This document shows positions 21,467 through 32,240 of a DNA stretch of 64,000 bases, in pieces. The stretch is from Platerodrilus igneus (Eukaryota; Arthropoda; Insecta; Coleoptera; Lycidae): positions 3,264,758 to 3,328,757 of the forward strand of contig JARFIW010000663.1 of the NCBI GenBank assembly GCA_036346225.1, read 5' to 3'. The position numbers and the translations under genes were made by a program. How positions within the stretch are numbered: position 1 is the first letter of the stretch; the number at the start of each line of letters is the position of its first letter. The notes under the pieces were generated by a model. It searched no databases. It saw only the letters and a program-made list of their open reading frames with translations, and was not told the DNA's origin.

Positions 21467-22504
21467 TAACGCAGGAAACTTTTCGAATAGGAAAGCGAAG
21501 AATGTGTCAAGCGCCCACCTACTCTTAAGATGTTTTGTGGATCAACAAATGGAGAAAGTTTTCGCAAGCTTTTAGGTAATTTACGGTTTGCCTTAATCGA
21601 AGCTATTTCCTTTAAAAATGTAACATTTTGTACATGCCGAACGATAATCATGAAAGCATTGTGTAGTTCAATGTCTGTTAAGGGACCCGTATGACGTTGA
21701 GCCATGGGTTTAGAAAATCTATAAATGTAAGCCACGATGCCTTGGATTTTATATAACGATGAAAAGCGACTTAGTAAAATGTCAATGACGTTTGGATCTG
21801 TTTGAGCGACAAATGTTAGGATCTTCTTTTCCGTAGTTACCTCAGCAATTGAGGTTGACAATGTTGGTTGAGGCGGCCACGAGTCACTAGGGTAGTGAAG
21901 CCATTCAGGCCCCGCCCACCATAGCGAACATGAGATAACCGCGCTTGGCATTAATCCCCGAGATGCAGGATCAGCCGGATTATGCGAAGATTTAATATAA
22001 AACCATCGGCTAGGTGCAATGATTTCTTGAATGTGGCTAACACGGTTTGCCACAAAAGTTTTCAACGAAAAGGTGGAGAACGTATCCAAGTGAGAGCGAC
22101 CGTAGAATCACTCCACGCTGAAACATCGGAAATGTCAATCAAGCCTTGATAAGAACGAATGGTAAAGAAAGTAAATCGGTTAATAAAACGGCGGCACATA
22201 ATTCCAAACGTGGAATTGAAATGCGCTTAATTGGAGCTACTTTTGTTTTAGCGGTTACAAATTGTACAGTTATTTCTCCGTAGTTTGATTTATGAACTGA
22301 AAATACACTACCGCTGCATACCCTACCTCGCTAGCATCGCAAAACCCATGCAAATGACAAGTAAAAGGATCCGAAGGGGTAAACAACGTGGTAACTTTAA
22401 TGACGATAATAACGGCAACTCTTCTTGGTATTGCTGCCATTGAGACGAAATGTCTGCTGGTGGGATGTCATCCCAATTTAAACCTAACATCCACAGATGC
22501 TGGA
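21445..22504 (-). pseudogene. BEL RNase H region
   Basis: The main frame, 22089-21445, has ANRVSHIQEIIAPSRWFYIK and NPADPASRGLMPSAVISC, the typical end of BEL RNase H and linker, then WWAGPEWLHYPSDSWPPQ. The earlier part (about 22500-22100) is spread over other frames: a CHLHGFCDASEVGYAAV-like match is visible near 22360-22310. It would remove RNA from the RNA-DNA hybrid during replication. Confidence 0.8.
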
Positions 22505-23563
22505 TTAGGCGTTTTGCAAAAGTGTTAGTGGGGCTAAAAATCCTAATGGATCATATATTCTGGCAACTTGTGAAAGTATGTTGCGCTTTGTACATATTTG
22601 GTTTAATGGTTTAACCCGAAACGAGAAAATATCTTCTGTAGGTGACCATTGAAGACCTAATATTTTTATTGATTCGTCAGAATCGAAATCGAGAGAAGTA
22701 TATTGGCAAAAATCTGACGGAATGCCCTCCAAAATAGAAACTGAATTAGAACTCCATTTTCGAAGTTCAAAACCAGCCAAATGTAAAAGTCGGATAAGTT
22801 GATCTTTAATTTCGCGGGCCGATTGTATAGAATCTCCACCGGCGACGAAATCATCAATATATAGATTTGACCGTATAGCCTCAGCGGCTAACGGAAACCT
22901 TTGCCTTCGTCAATGGCTAATTGCTGAAGAGTCTTTAATGCTAGATAAGGCGATGACTTAATACCATAGGTCACTGTATTAAGCTGATAAGTCTGAATGG
23001 GTTCTTCTGCGGAGAACCGCCAAACAATTAATTGAAACTTTCGATGTTTTTCGGTAACCAAAATTTGTCGATACATTTGGCGAACATCACAAGTAAAACG
23101 AAACGATGAGAGCGAAATTTAAGTAAGATTGACGAAATGTCATTTTGGAGACTAGGTCCAGCCAATTGAGTGTCATTAAGTGACACGTTGTTTTTAGCCT
23201 TTGCAGAGGCGTCAAAACCACACGAATTTTAGAAGTATGACCTTCTTCTTTAAACACAGGGTGATGGGGTAAAAATAATTATCGTTCCCAACGGGCGGAG
23301 AATCGAGTAATGCCATATGACCCGCATCAAGATAGTCCTGCATGAAATTGTTGTACTGTGCGCGTAGCTCCGGTTGAGCATGCAATTTGCGCTCCAACGA
23401 AAATAGTCGTTTTTAGCCATGTCAAAGCAATTATCAAAACGGGCAAAGTATCGTTGAACGGTAACGCAACAATAAAACGACCGCTAGGGTCACGAGAAAA
23501 CGTGTTTTCAAAAATCAGATCTGCCTTTTCTTCTTCTGGAGAAGTATAAGGCTTGGATGGCAA
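22505..23563 (-). pseudogene. BEL reverse transcriptase
   Basis: Pieces occur in order on the minus strand: ELRAQYNNFMQDYLDAGHM and PPVGNDNYFYPI (about 23397-23260), MYRQILVTEKHRKFQLIVWR and TVTYGIKSSPYLALKTL (23076-22888), the catalytic YIDDFVAGGDS (about 22862-22830), then AGFELRKWSSN and SQVARIYDPLGFLAPLTL (22780-22505). These are characteristic BEL/Pao blocks and the YIDD box is intact. At least four frame changes separate the pieces, so no full enzyme can be made. Confidence 0.9.
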
Positions 23564-23638
23564 CTCTTCTATCTCCCAAAACCGCCTTAGGGTCTGGTCG
23601 ATAGGATCTTCTACAGAAGTAAAAATGCTTGGACAGTA

Positions 23639-24231
23639 TCAGACTGCAAGCTTTTGTGGGACCGAGAATAGTCCAACCAAAATTGTATTTATGGCGGCAG
23701 GCTGAAGAAACTTGCCATGTATAACACCGCCATTGATGATGAACGGATAAACATCTGCTCCGAGGAGCATGTCAATGGTTCCTGGGGAGTTCCAGGTCGG
23801 GTCTGCAAAGTGCAGGCCGCATAAGTGTTCCCAATTATTAGGAACTTCAACGCTAGGTAATTTGCCAGATATTGACGAAAGCACAAAAGTTGTGACTTCT
23901 AGAGATTTTCAGAGTCTAACATAGAGCGAATGGTGCAGCTGACGGCACCCCTATTGACTGCTGAAGTTGTCTGCCCAAGTCCATAAATCGGAACTTGAGA
24001 ACGTATGCGTGGAAGCCAAAGTTTGCTCACGCAATCGTCTCGAATAAAGCTAGCTTGGGAGCCAGGGTCTAAAAGTACCATGATCGGTTTGTATCTACCA
24101 GAACGATCTTGAACTTCCACAACAGCAGTGGAGAGTAAGACAGTAACCCCAAGATTTGAATTCGTCTGTGAAGACAAAACTTTTGCCGGAATAGGAGAGG
24201 CTGACTGCGTCCTATTGGCATTTTTATGCAT
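23639..24231 (-). pseudogene. BEL aspartic protease (DUF1758)
   Basis: The frame 24231-23899 has VLLSTAVVEVQDRSG and MVLLDPGSQASFI. BEL proteases normally read Leu-Asp-Ser-Gly-Ser-Gln here, so Ser is replaced by Pro next to the catalytic Asp, likely inactivating. The second frame, 23884-23639, gives LHFADPTWNSPGTIDMLLGA, the second conserved block of the domain. The enzyme would cleave the polyprotein. Confidence 0.85.
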
Positions 24232-24754
24232 GTGTAGCGGTCGGTTCAGCTGAACGGCTAGAAGCAGGTTGCGATTCTAAATGTAGCAAGGTATGATGCG
24301 GCTTGGCGCAAGTTCGACAGGAATTATAAGATTTGCATTGCATGGACGCATGGTCTGTTCGTAAGCAATTTAAACAAAGGCGTAAGCGTTTGACAATGTC
24401 GAAACGTTCTGTCGGAGTTTTCTTTAGAAACGATTGACATCTGTAAATTAAGTGATTGCCCTTGCAGGAAGGACAATGGTGCGAAAATGAATTATTTGAG
24501 TCACTGGAGCTACTTGGTGTGTCCAGTGAAACTACGTTAGAAGAAACCTTTGGTTTAAATTGAAACGCTGAGGATTTCTTAGGCACCGATGTGTGCGATG
24601 TATGGACAGTCGTCGAATAAGAAACAGGTGCGGTTGAAGAAAAGGTTTCCAACGCTGCACATTGTTGGGTTAAAAAATATCTCAAATCCTCGAAATTAGG
24701 GTATTTGCTTCGGATCCGATTGGAGTTCGAAGCGTTTTCTAGTGAACGGATCAA
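24224..24754 (-). pseudogene. BEL nucleocapsid-like zinc knuckle region
   Basis: A 176-residue frame with a Ser/Thr-rich first half and three Cys/His clusters: CPSCKGNHLIYRC, CLNCLRTDHASMQC and CRTCAKPHHTLLH. This is the standard set between gag and protease in BEL elements and would bind the element's RNA. The frame is intact and overlaps the gag frame by about 60 bp, where a frameshift is needed to join them. Confidence 0.85.
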
Positions 24755-25501
24755 GTTTTTCTAAAAGCAAATCGACCAGAATAAAGTTCCAATGTTCAGT
24801 GGGAAACTTTAAGTTAGTTAGAACAGCAAGGTTCTCCGAAAAACAATCAATAAGTGCCCTAAGTTTCTTAGGGTCTTCTGATTTTAAAGGTAGAAAGTCT
24901 TTCATTGCTTTCCAATGCAAAGTTGCCAATAAACGCGGATTGCTAAATCTCTCACGCAAGGCGTTATAGGAAATAATAAAATTATCCCCGAAATGGGTAC
25001 AGATTTAACGATTCTTAAAGACTCCCCGGTACAACAACTGATAAGATAATTTAATTTTTCGATGTTGGACAGCGACGCGTTATTATAGACCAGGCTGTCA
25101 AATAAATCGATGAAAGATGAAAATTCAGTTACCTCATTATTAAAAATTTGGAGCTTTAACGGTAACAATTTTGATACCGTGCTGCTTGGAGCATTTTCTG
25201 TAATTTGTGGTGCTTTCATTTCTTGCATCGTATCGAGATGCAGCAGTATGAAAAAATAAGCGGAATCTACTTCCTTCTGTACAGCGTTGTAATTTAATGA
25301 TTCTACCTCGACACAGGAGGCCAAGACAGCGACTAAAATTGTATTGAAATTTGCATAAAGGTCATGTATTCCCCTTGTTTGAATAAGGAACAATGCCTTT
25401 AAACTTGGGTCACTTTGTATAGAATTACAAAGCTCAAATATTTCTAAAATCCGTGTTTTCAGTAATTGGAGTTCTACCACATGTGCCTTCTTCGGAGCCA
25501 T
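24696..25501 (-). pseudogene. BEL gag (DUF1759)
   Basis: It starts at the ATG at 25501 (MAPKKAHVVELQLLKTRI). The DUF1759 core follows in LPLKLQIFNNEVTEFSSFID, then SNIEKLNYLISCCTGESLRI. A frameshift at about 24980 moves into the frame 24959-24696 (RFSNPRLLATLHWKAMKDF; KFPTEHWNFILVDLLLEKLD). Together these form the gag-like capsid region. The start is supported by its position about 700 bp inside the 5' LTR and by the lack of upstream coding. Confidence 0.85.
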
Positions 25502-26216
25502 AGTTATTTTGTTATTTTGAAAGATCTACACTAAATGCTATAAAACCGTAACGCTCAGATGTACGCGAAAAATGTTAAAATATTATGATTGTTCAAAGCA
25601 CGAAAAATGTAAAATAGGGTATAACCAATAAATCACGTTTTATGACTAACGGTTCGTCAAACAAAAGCGTGAATATAAGATGTACCGCTTAACAACCCGA
25701 GCGGCTTACCATCAAAAGATCACAGGAAACGTGGTTTTAACGTATTTGCCGAAAGATGCAGCTTTTACATTATATTACTCCTGCAGATGTTCAATATTTT
25801 ACCGTAAACCGCCTGAAAAGGTTTGTATTGATACTAAAACGTACAATAGCTTTTAAATACAAAGCAAACCCTTTCCTTTTCGTTTAAGAAGTATAAAGCG
25901 ATTTATAGTTTTCAGGTTGCTTTGCTTTATACCGCTAAAATAAATTTAAAACTGAAAACTGACAAATTTTATGTTAAGATTTGTTTGTAATTAAAACGCT
26001 TGCTGGTTTCAATTACGGCGAAATCGCTTAATTTAATCTAAAGAAAGTATGTAGCTACTATTATACATATTTTAACCCGCTAAATGGAGCTTGAAACACA
26101 AATTTTAAAAGCTAAAATATTTACTTAATTAAAAGCTCGCTGAAATGCACAATAATATTTAATTTAGGACATGTATAAAACCATAAGACTGGTGAATTCG
26201 GATCGTTTGGACCATA
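25502..26216 (-). other. BEL untranslated leader
   Basis: About 700 bp between the 5' LTR and gag with no coding. The LTR-proximal end (plus strand GGACCATA before 26217) offers a primer site beginning TGG on the minus strand. Such a long leader is common in BEL elements. Confidence 0.6.
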
Positions 26217-26656
26217 TGATTAATGGCGATTAAGGAGGTTAAGATATATGATTAGAAATATGCAAATTATAATGAAGGACCAATTGCTTTTATAGCAATA
26301 ACGATAATGGTGGAGCGGTTATGTAATAACAAAAAAACTACACCAAACTACTTAGTAAAAGGGTATAAATACCTTAAGTCCTGCGCCGCTGAGGGCAATA
26401 GACACTTTCACGCACAAAAGCTTTTACGGAGAACCAGAAACACGCACGAAAATGGTGTCGGTCTCGCTTTCAAAGCTCTAACACAACCGTCCTTTTCAAG
26501 GGTTCGAAGGCGACTTGCTTCTTTAAAGGCTCGAGTACGACTGTCACTTTATGCACTGTTATTGCCGGTATATAAAATGTTTCACTCAAACTGTAGGATG
26601 CACGCACAAAGTATTTATTGTCACAAAATACCGAATTGTTCGATGACGACGTAACA
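26217..26656 (-). repeat. BEL 5' LTR (right in window)
   Basis: It is 440 bp, nearly identical to 19669-20110, and is followed at 26657-26661 by GTGGT, the right copy of the target duplication. The minus-strand U3-R-U5 order is consistent with the coding direction of the element. Open frames seen inside it (for example 26307-26654) are LTR sequence, not genes. Confidence 0.92.
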
Positions 26657-26737
26657 GTGGTAATCTGCTATATAAGGAGATTGCTCCTAATATTAATTTA
26701 ATTAGTCGAAGTTTACTGCATATATTTACATACAATC

Positions 26738-27238
26738 ATGTATATAATTGATATTCAGGAATTTAAATACAAGAAAAACGAGTTTGTGTGCAAAGAAATT
26801 GCGGTTTTGGACTTGTTGGAAGGTGTTGTTTGGCATCAAATTTTTAAACTACCAATGCAGTCTAGTTGTTTGAGTCAAGATCATATAAAACATAACGACT
26901 GGGTGACAAGCAATATTCATGGTCTTTCTTGGGATGAAGCTTCAACGGCTGGAATGGTGTTATCATATATAGCGCTTTATTTAAAGCAAATTATCCGACC
27001 CGGTAAAGAAGTATTTGTGAAGGGTCTAGAAAAGAAGAAATTGATTGAAACTTATCTAATGAAAAACGTTGTAACTGATATGCTTGCACTAGGTTGTCCT
27101 AAGCTATCGGAGTTGAAAATCAACAACCGTTTAAAATATAACATCCATCGTTGTAGACACAGCAATAATAATCTGCAATGTGCAAAACAAAATACCTTGT
27201 TATTCAAAGAATGGCTTGATAATAATAAAAAACAATAG
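26738..27238 (+). CDS. Unknown conserved protein in the Polinton left end (166 aa)
   Basis: An intact frame from MYIIDIQEFKYKKNEFVCKE to a TAG. Blocks seen are IDIQEF at the start, WVTSNIHGLSWDEAS at about residues 55-70, EVFVKGLEKKKLIE at about 89-103, MLALGCPKLSELKINN at about 113-129 and a basic C-terminus with RCRHSNNN. I recall similar proteins (a Tyr-h-h-Asp-h-Gln start, HG-h-x-W, then VKG-x-EKK and LGCPSL) scattered in arthropod and cnidarian genomes near mobile elements. Their function is not known to me. The Asp-x-Gln start on a beta-strand loosely resembles DEDD-type exonucleases, but the second acidic residue is absent, so that is speculation. An almost identical copy is at 34287-34787 in the opposite arm. 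Confidence 0.7.
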   Translation: MYIIDIQEFKYKKNEFVCKEIAVLDLLEGVVWHQIFKLPMQSSCLSQDHIKHNDWVTSNIHGLSWDEASTAGMVLSYIALYLKQIIRPGKEVFVKGLEKKKLIETYLMKNVVTDMLALGCPKLSELKINNRLKYNIHRCRHSNNNLQCAKQNTLLFKEWLDNNKKQ

Positions 27239-27286
27239 AAAGATTGTGTCTGTATTATTTATTTTAATATAATTTTACAATGTTAG

Positions 27287-27486
27287 CCGAAGCAAATTAT
27301 CCGACCCGGTGAAGAAGTATGTGTGATGGGTCTAGAAAGAAGAAATGGATGGAACCTATATATTGCAAAAAATGTTATAGGCACGGCAATAATAGTCTGC
27401 AATGTGCAAAACAAAATACTTTGTTATTAAAAGAATGGTTTGATAATAACAAAAAACAATAGGAAAGATTGTGTCTGTATTATTAT
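27287..27486 (+). pseudogene. Degenerate extra copy of the end of the 166-aa gene
   Basis: It repeats, with a large internal gap, the last third of the neighbouring gene: the region of KQIIRPGEEV and KGLE, then SNNSLQCAKQNTLLLKEW and the stop with its downstream AAAGATTGTGTCTGTATTAT. It lies just inside the left terminal repeat and is out of frame. Confidence 0.7.
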
Positions 27487-28431
27487 TGTAGTCAGTAAGA
27501 AATATTTAATGCTGATGTCTGCAGAAAAAAAACAATTAAACTCAGACAGCCCGAATGAAACTCTCAACCCTGAAAGCAATTATAATTGATCAACGCAATA
27601 GCTCTTTACTGGTTTTACAACATTTAACAAATTGTACAGATTTGCCAAAGACAGAAAAACAGATAGACTGACTGACTGCACCTTTTTTCTCATTCTCGCT
27701 TTTAAAGAATAACAAGTCGTAGTTATTAAATCGCGAACTCAGTTTATCTGCAAGAAATATATAAACGTGGAAATTTATGAAATGCTCCAACTTTAAAAAA
27801 ACTAGAAATAAATCTATTGAAATATATGCTAACGTTGCAATTGGTGGATCTGCTCACGGAGTAAACAAATTTTTTCAAGCACTTCATTTGGATTGACTAT
27901 AAACTACTCAATAATTTTTAACCTAACCACTATCATTATTCTTTCCTGACAAGTGTAATTTTAACAAAAGTTTTCATTTTTGATTTGTTCTATAGAACAC
28001 AACTACAACTTGACAATAAAGATTGAGCGATTATCACACACATATCTTGAGTATATATAAAGATATTAAACAACAAGAAACAAGAACAGCAGAAAATTTA
28101 ACCCATGTCAGGCAGCTTTTTTTCTTGTCAACGATAGTCTAATGCTTCTTCAGCATTTGCATTTCCATAGTTACGTACTGAAGGCAACTCTGCAATTTTA
28201 GATCACATGCATTTCTAATTTCAATTACAAAAAATATGAAAGCATCTAATTGAAATGCATTTCTAACTTTAATCGCAAAAAAATGAGAGCATCTATTCAA
28301 AATATGCACTCAGATTAAAAGTCAAAAATTGTTTTACACCGTTCTGTAAACTGAGATTCCGTAGTTATTAAATCGGGAGTAATGTGAAATGAAACACACA
28401 ATGTATTTTTCTTTATTGTAATCTATAAAAT

Positions 28432-28478
<47 letters not shown>

Positions 28479-28709
28479 GTTATGTACTCTGGAATAAACA
28501 TACTATAATTCACTTAAGTTCCCAAATATAAAGAACAGTTCTAACTCACTCCAACTCTGAACGGTTAAAAATATTGCATTATCAATTCTATGAGGGCTGT
28601 CTTCTTCATCTTTGACGCGCGGTCGTTTCTAGTTGTTCTTCTTCTTCGTGTTAACTAAAAAAAAATTCAAATGAATATTATATCAAGTAAATGCATTAAG
28701 AAAATTAAA

Positions 28710-28747
<38 letters not shown>

Positions 28748-29370
28748 GTTAACGAATACATACTCTGTATTGGTGTCATCAGGTCGTACGTTGCAATTGG
28801 TGGATCTGCTTACGGCTGCAACGATTTTTCCTCCAGTACTTAATTTGGATTGACTATAAACTATTCAATAATTTTAACCCAATCACTATCATTATTCTTT
28901 CCTGATAAGGAATATTTAAAAAAAAAAGGTTTTCATTTTTGATTTGTTCTATAGAACACACAACTACAACTTGGCAATAAAGATTGAACGATTATCACAC
29001 ACACATATCTTGAGTATATAAGGATATTAAACAATAAGAACAGCAGAAAATTCAACTCATGTAAGCAAGAATTTAATGCTAAGGTATTGTCTAGATAGCA
29101 ATTGTAGAAATATGAAATCTATAGAAAATTTAATAAAGCCAGTCATGTATAAATTTTTTTAATGCTGACATCCACAGGAAAAATAAAAAGCAAGAAATTT
29201 AAAGCTAACATCAGCAGAATAATAAATAAATCCACTTAGTCAGCATTATTAAAAGACCGGTCTGACTTCCAAACTGTGCACGCGTATATACCATATTTTT
29301 AAAATTAAAGTTGTCAATTGCAAAACAAAAAAATTAAATTTTACCTAGAAATCATTTGAAATATTTACTT
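27487..29370. repeat. Polinton interior: ~275-bp direct repeats and AT microsatellites
   Basis: The segment at about 27835-28110 recurs at about 28790-29060 (GCAATTGGTGGATCTGCT, TTGGATTGACTATAAACT, ATTTGTTCTATAGAACACA, ATTATCACACACA). (AC)n(AT)n runs lie at 28424-28476 and 28712-28744. No gene is recognised. A short peptide reading VAIGGSAHGVNKFF in one repeat might be a coding relic. The stretch lies where capsid or protease genes would be expected in a full Polinton. Confidence 0.55.
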
Positions 29371-30290
29371 TTATTTAATACAACTGAAAGAACTTGACTT
29401 TTATACATTTTTTTATCGATATCATAGACTTTTTTTCTATACTGTTGGTAAAATCAACGTGAAGTATTTATATTAAATAATAAACTAACCTGTTAGAAAA
29501 ATTAAAAATTTGCATCGTTTTCTGAAAAAAATTGCTTACTTTTTCAGTACAACTGAAAGAACTTGACTTTTATACATTTTTTTATCGATATCATAGACTT
29601 TTTCTATACTGTTGGTAAAATCAACGTGAAGTATTTATATTAAATAATAAACTAACCTGTTAGAAAAAATTAAAAATTTGCATCGTTTTCTGAAAAAAAA
29701 TTGCATACTTTTTTCAGTACAACTGAAAGAACTTGACTTTTATACATTTTTTTATCGATATCATAGACTTTTTTTCTATACTGTTGGTAAAATCAACGTG
29801 AAGTATTTATATTAAATAATAAACTAACCTGTTAGAAAAAATTAAAAATTTGCATCGTTTTCTGAAAAAAAATTGCATACTTTTTTCAGTACAACTGAAA
29901 GAACTTGACTTTTATACATTTTTTTATCGATATCATAGACTTTTTTTCTATACTGTTGGTAAAATCAACGTGAAGTATTTATATTAAATAATAAACTAAC
30001 CTGTTAGAAAAAATTAAAAATTTGCATCGTTTTCTGAAAAAAAATTGCATACTTTTTTCAGTACAACTGAAAGAACTTGACTTTTATACATTTTTTTTAT
30101 CGATATCATAGACTTTTTTTCTATAGTGTTGGTAAAATCTACGTGAAGTATTTATATTAAATAATAAACTAACCTGTTAGAAAAAATTAAAAATTTGCAT
30201 CGTTTTCTGAAAAAAAATTGCATACTTTTTTCAGTACAACTGAAAGAACTTGACTTTTATACATTTTTTAATCGATATCAGACCGTACAG
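29370..30290 (+). repeat. Tandem array, 169-173-bp unit, about 5.3 copies
   Basis: The motif CAACTGAAAGAACTTGACTT starts at 29381, 29550, 29720, 29892, 30064 and 30237. Each unit contains TTTATCGATATCATAGAC, TGTTGGTAAAATC, ATTAAATAATAAACTAACC and CATCGTTTTCTG. Units are nearly identical, and differences are mostly A- or T-run lengths. The last unit runs into the polymerase C-terminal relic at 30294, so the array sits on the edge of the deleted polymerase gene. Confidence 0.9.
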
Positions 30291-30293
30291 AAA

Positions 30294-30437
30294 CAGCAAT
30301 GTTTAATTATATCAGACAAACATGATGTGTTTACTATTAAACAAAACAAAATTGTTCTTAATCCAAGTGATGATAAAAGAATTCTTAGTACCTCAACCAC
30401 TGATACTATTGTCTATTTTTGTAGTATTGATTACAAA
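30294..30437 (+). pseudogene. Polinton DNA polymerase B, C-terminal scrap (probable)
   Basis: The reading SDKHDVFTIKQNKIVLNPSD followed by DKRILS matches the tail of Polinton protein-primed polymerases as I remember it, where a basic H-x-h-F-T-h-x-x-N-K segment precedes a D-D-K-R block. It is fused upstream to tandem-repeat sequence and has no catalytic motif. About 920 bp of AT-rich DNA with no gene follows. It is placed upstream of the polymerase N-terminal segment at 31358, opposite to the order in an intact gene. Confidence 0.5.
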
Positions 30438-31357
30438 AATTACATACGACAGCGAGTACTGTGTTAAAAATTGTTTTCGTTGCAGAAAGTAACATCAATA
30501 CCCGTCAATATTACTGTATTAGTCGATTAAGGCATGAGTTAATTTTTTACTACGTTTCTTTTTATTCGCTTAGGGCAATGCAGAGAAAAAGTTTGAATTG
30601 GTAACATTTTTTTATAATAAAATAAACCTTGATACAAAATCACATTTAGTTTTACTGAAAAGTAAATCGGAGGAGATTGCTAACTATACGGGTGTTATAA
30701 TATTATTATATATCTGTGTGAATAAACTCACAAAGCGCCAAATGAACGGTTTGTCTAACTGATTTTTTCACTTAAAGCGATTGACATTCATTTCAAACAA
30801 GTATTTATTAAGGTCATATAAAAGACCAAAAGTTTTATCATATAAATAACTTTGTGTAATTTAAATTTCATTACGTAGCATTCGTTGAATTTTAAAAAAT
30901 TATTTTATAATCCATCATGAGTTAGTTTTTACTACGTGCTGTAATTAATCCTTTAACTGATGAAGAAATGAATTGCTTTAACAAAGTTTTATGGAAAATG
31001 TCATGCGTTGCCCATTGCATATTCTATAGTGCGTGTAAATTAATAAACAACATTGACGGTTTAATCTGAGACATTTTTTCAAAACTTGCTTTAATTTTTA
31101 ATAAATTTTTTTATATGTAACCATAAAAAATAGCGCTGTAATGATAGTGTATTTTCTGTACACACGGCATAAATCAAAGGTCGTATAAAAAACATTTGAT
31201 TACTATACTGCAGGCAAGCAAATTTTTTCAGTAAACGCAGCTGAATGAAAAAATTATGTTGTATGCTAATTCATTTACAGTTGTTTTGCTTTTGTCAGAT
31301 GATATTTTTTGTATAAATAGTAAATAAAGCTGTACATATATTAAGTAGTGTATTAAT
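30438..31357. other. AT-rich Polinton interior, no gene seen
   Basis: It contains no recognisable domain on either strand. The 102-codon minus-strand frame at 31228-31536 overlaps the better-supported plus-strand frame and is Leu/Ile/Phe-rich noise. Confidence 0.5.
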
Positions 31358-32115
31358 TTGTATAGAATAATGAATTCTGAAACCGTGGCCGAAATAAGTA
31401 GCGCTATTTTGAAATTAACTGTGAAATGCGTAAATCTAATCAGATCAGTCGATGCAATAACGAAACACATTATAATTATCAAAGCAAATATTAGTGTATT
31501 GAAGCTTGCTATTAGAAATAAGGTATATGAAGACAATCGTCAGGCAAATCCTAGTAGGCTGGAATCTAATTTGGCACATCTTAAAAGTTACCTTGTACGA
31601 TTGAGGCACTTGAAACGCTCTTTGGAATATCTAGGTAAAGGTATTGATGCAACGCTTTCTAGAGGTCATATTCGAAAAAATCTGATTTGGCATGATGTAC
31701 AATCATGTTTTGGAAGTAGAATAATTACGGGACTTATTACCAATTTAAGTTATAGATATCCTCTAGTGTTCTTAGACAAGGCGTTCGCTAGTTTTAAACG
31801 CAAGATTGTTGCTTGCTTAAAAAGTCAATGTTGAAAGTTAATGTAATATTGACCGCTAACTTTGTTAAGCCTACAACTGGCGAAATAAATTTGAAGACGT
31901 TTTCTACTGCAAATCGTCACATCTATATAAATACCAATCTTAAGCAGTGGTATAAGGAGAACGTATTAGACAAGATTTCGAAGCGATTAGAGGAATTTAG
32001 CGAAAGGGATTCAGGTTGGGCAATCCAAAAAGTTTTACACTTGAAAGTAAATATAAACAATCATGATCCACTTAAAGAAGGATGTTCAACGTTTGTTCCG
32101 GTTCCGAACTTATAA
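31358..32115 (+). pseudogene. Polinton polymerase-adjacent N-terminal region
   Basis: Two overlapping frames, 31358-31834 (158 aa) and 31813-32115 (100 aa). The first is helical, with MNSETVAEISSAILKLTVK and HLKSYLVRLRHLKRSLEY. The second ends ERDSGWAIQKVLHLKVNINN followed by HDPL and a Pro/Val tail. The SGW-x-h-x-x-h-h-x-L-x-V-N-I-N block is the conserved stretch I associate with the segment that precedes the polymerase core in arthropod Polintons. The reading stops at 32115 with no exonuclease or polymerase motifs after it; the integrase comes 125 bp later. The polymerase body has been deleted between them. A frameshift near 31813 separates the halves. Confidence 0.55.
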
Positions 32116-32240
32116 ACAATACTACAATGTTTCTTGATTTTATATTAAAAGTTCCTTTCAAAGCAAGTGGAGCCCACGACATTCAAACATGGAAGTATTT
32201 ATTAATTGTATTTAATAAATCCTGATTAGAAAAAAGTATT

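Larger units (their letters stand above)
19669..26656 (-). mobile_element. BEL/Pao LTR retrotransposon, 6,988 bp
   Basis: Two LTRs, 19669-20110 and 26217-26656, differ by only two substitutions and a 2-bp length change in an A-run. The exact 5-bp duplication GTGGT (19664-19668 and 26657-26661) marks the insertion. The right Polinton arm retains the uninterrupted site. The coding order on the minus strand is gag-like DUF1759 region, zinc knuckles, DUF1758 aspartic protease, RT, RNase H, integrase, DUF5641: a full BEL layout. On the minus strand the segment after the 5' LTR offers TGGTCCAAACGATCC as a primer site, and GGTGGGCGG precedes the 3' LTR. Nearly identical LTRs indicate a recent insertion, yet the coding region is broken throughout. 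Confidence 0.92.
19196..27286 (+). repeat. Polinton left terminal inverted repeat (split by BEL)
   Basis: It consists of 19196-19668 and 26662-27286, about 1,098 bp after removal of the BEL element and one GTGGT. Homology to the right arm ends at ACAATGTTAG (27281-27286). Frames at 19217-19528 on the minus strand appear in both arms but contain no recognisable motif. The gene at 26738-27238 lies entirely inside it. Confidence 0.85.

Noticed and set aside
26307..26654. 115-codon open frame
   Set aside because: It is entirely BEL LTR sequence and the matching region of the other LTR breaks the frame through a 2-bp indel.
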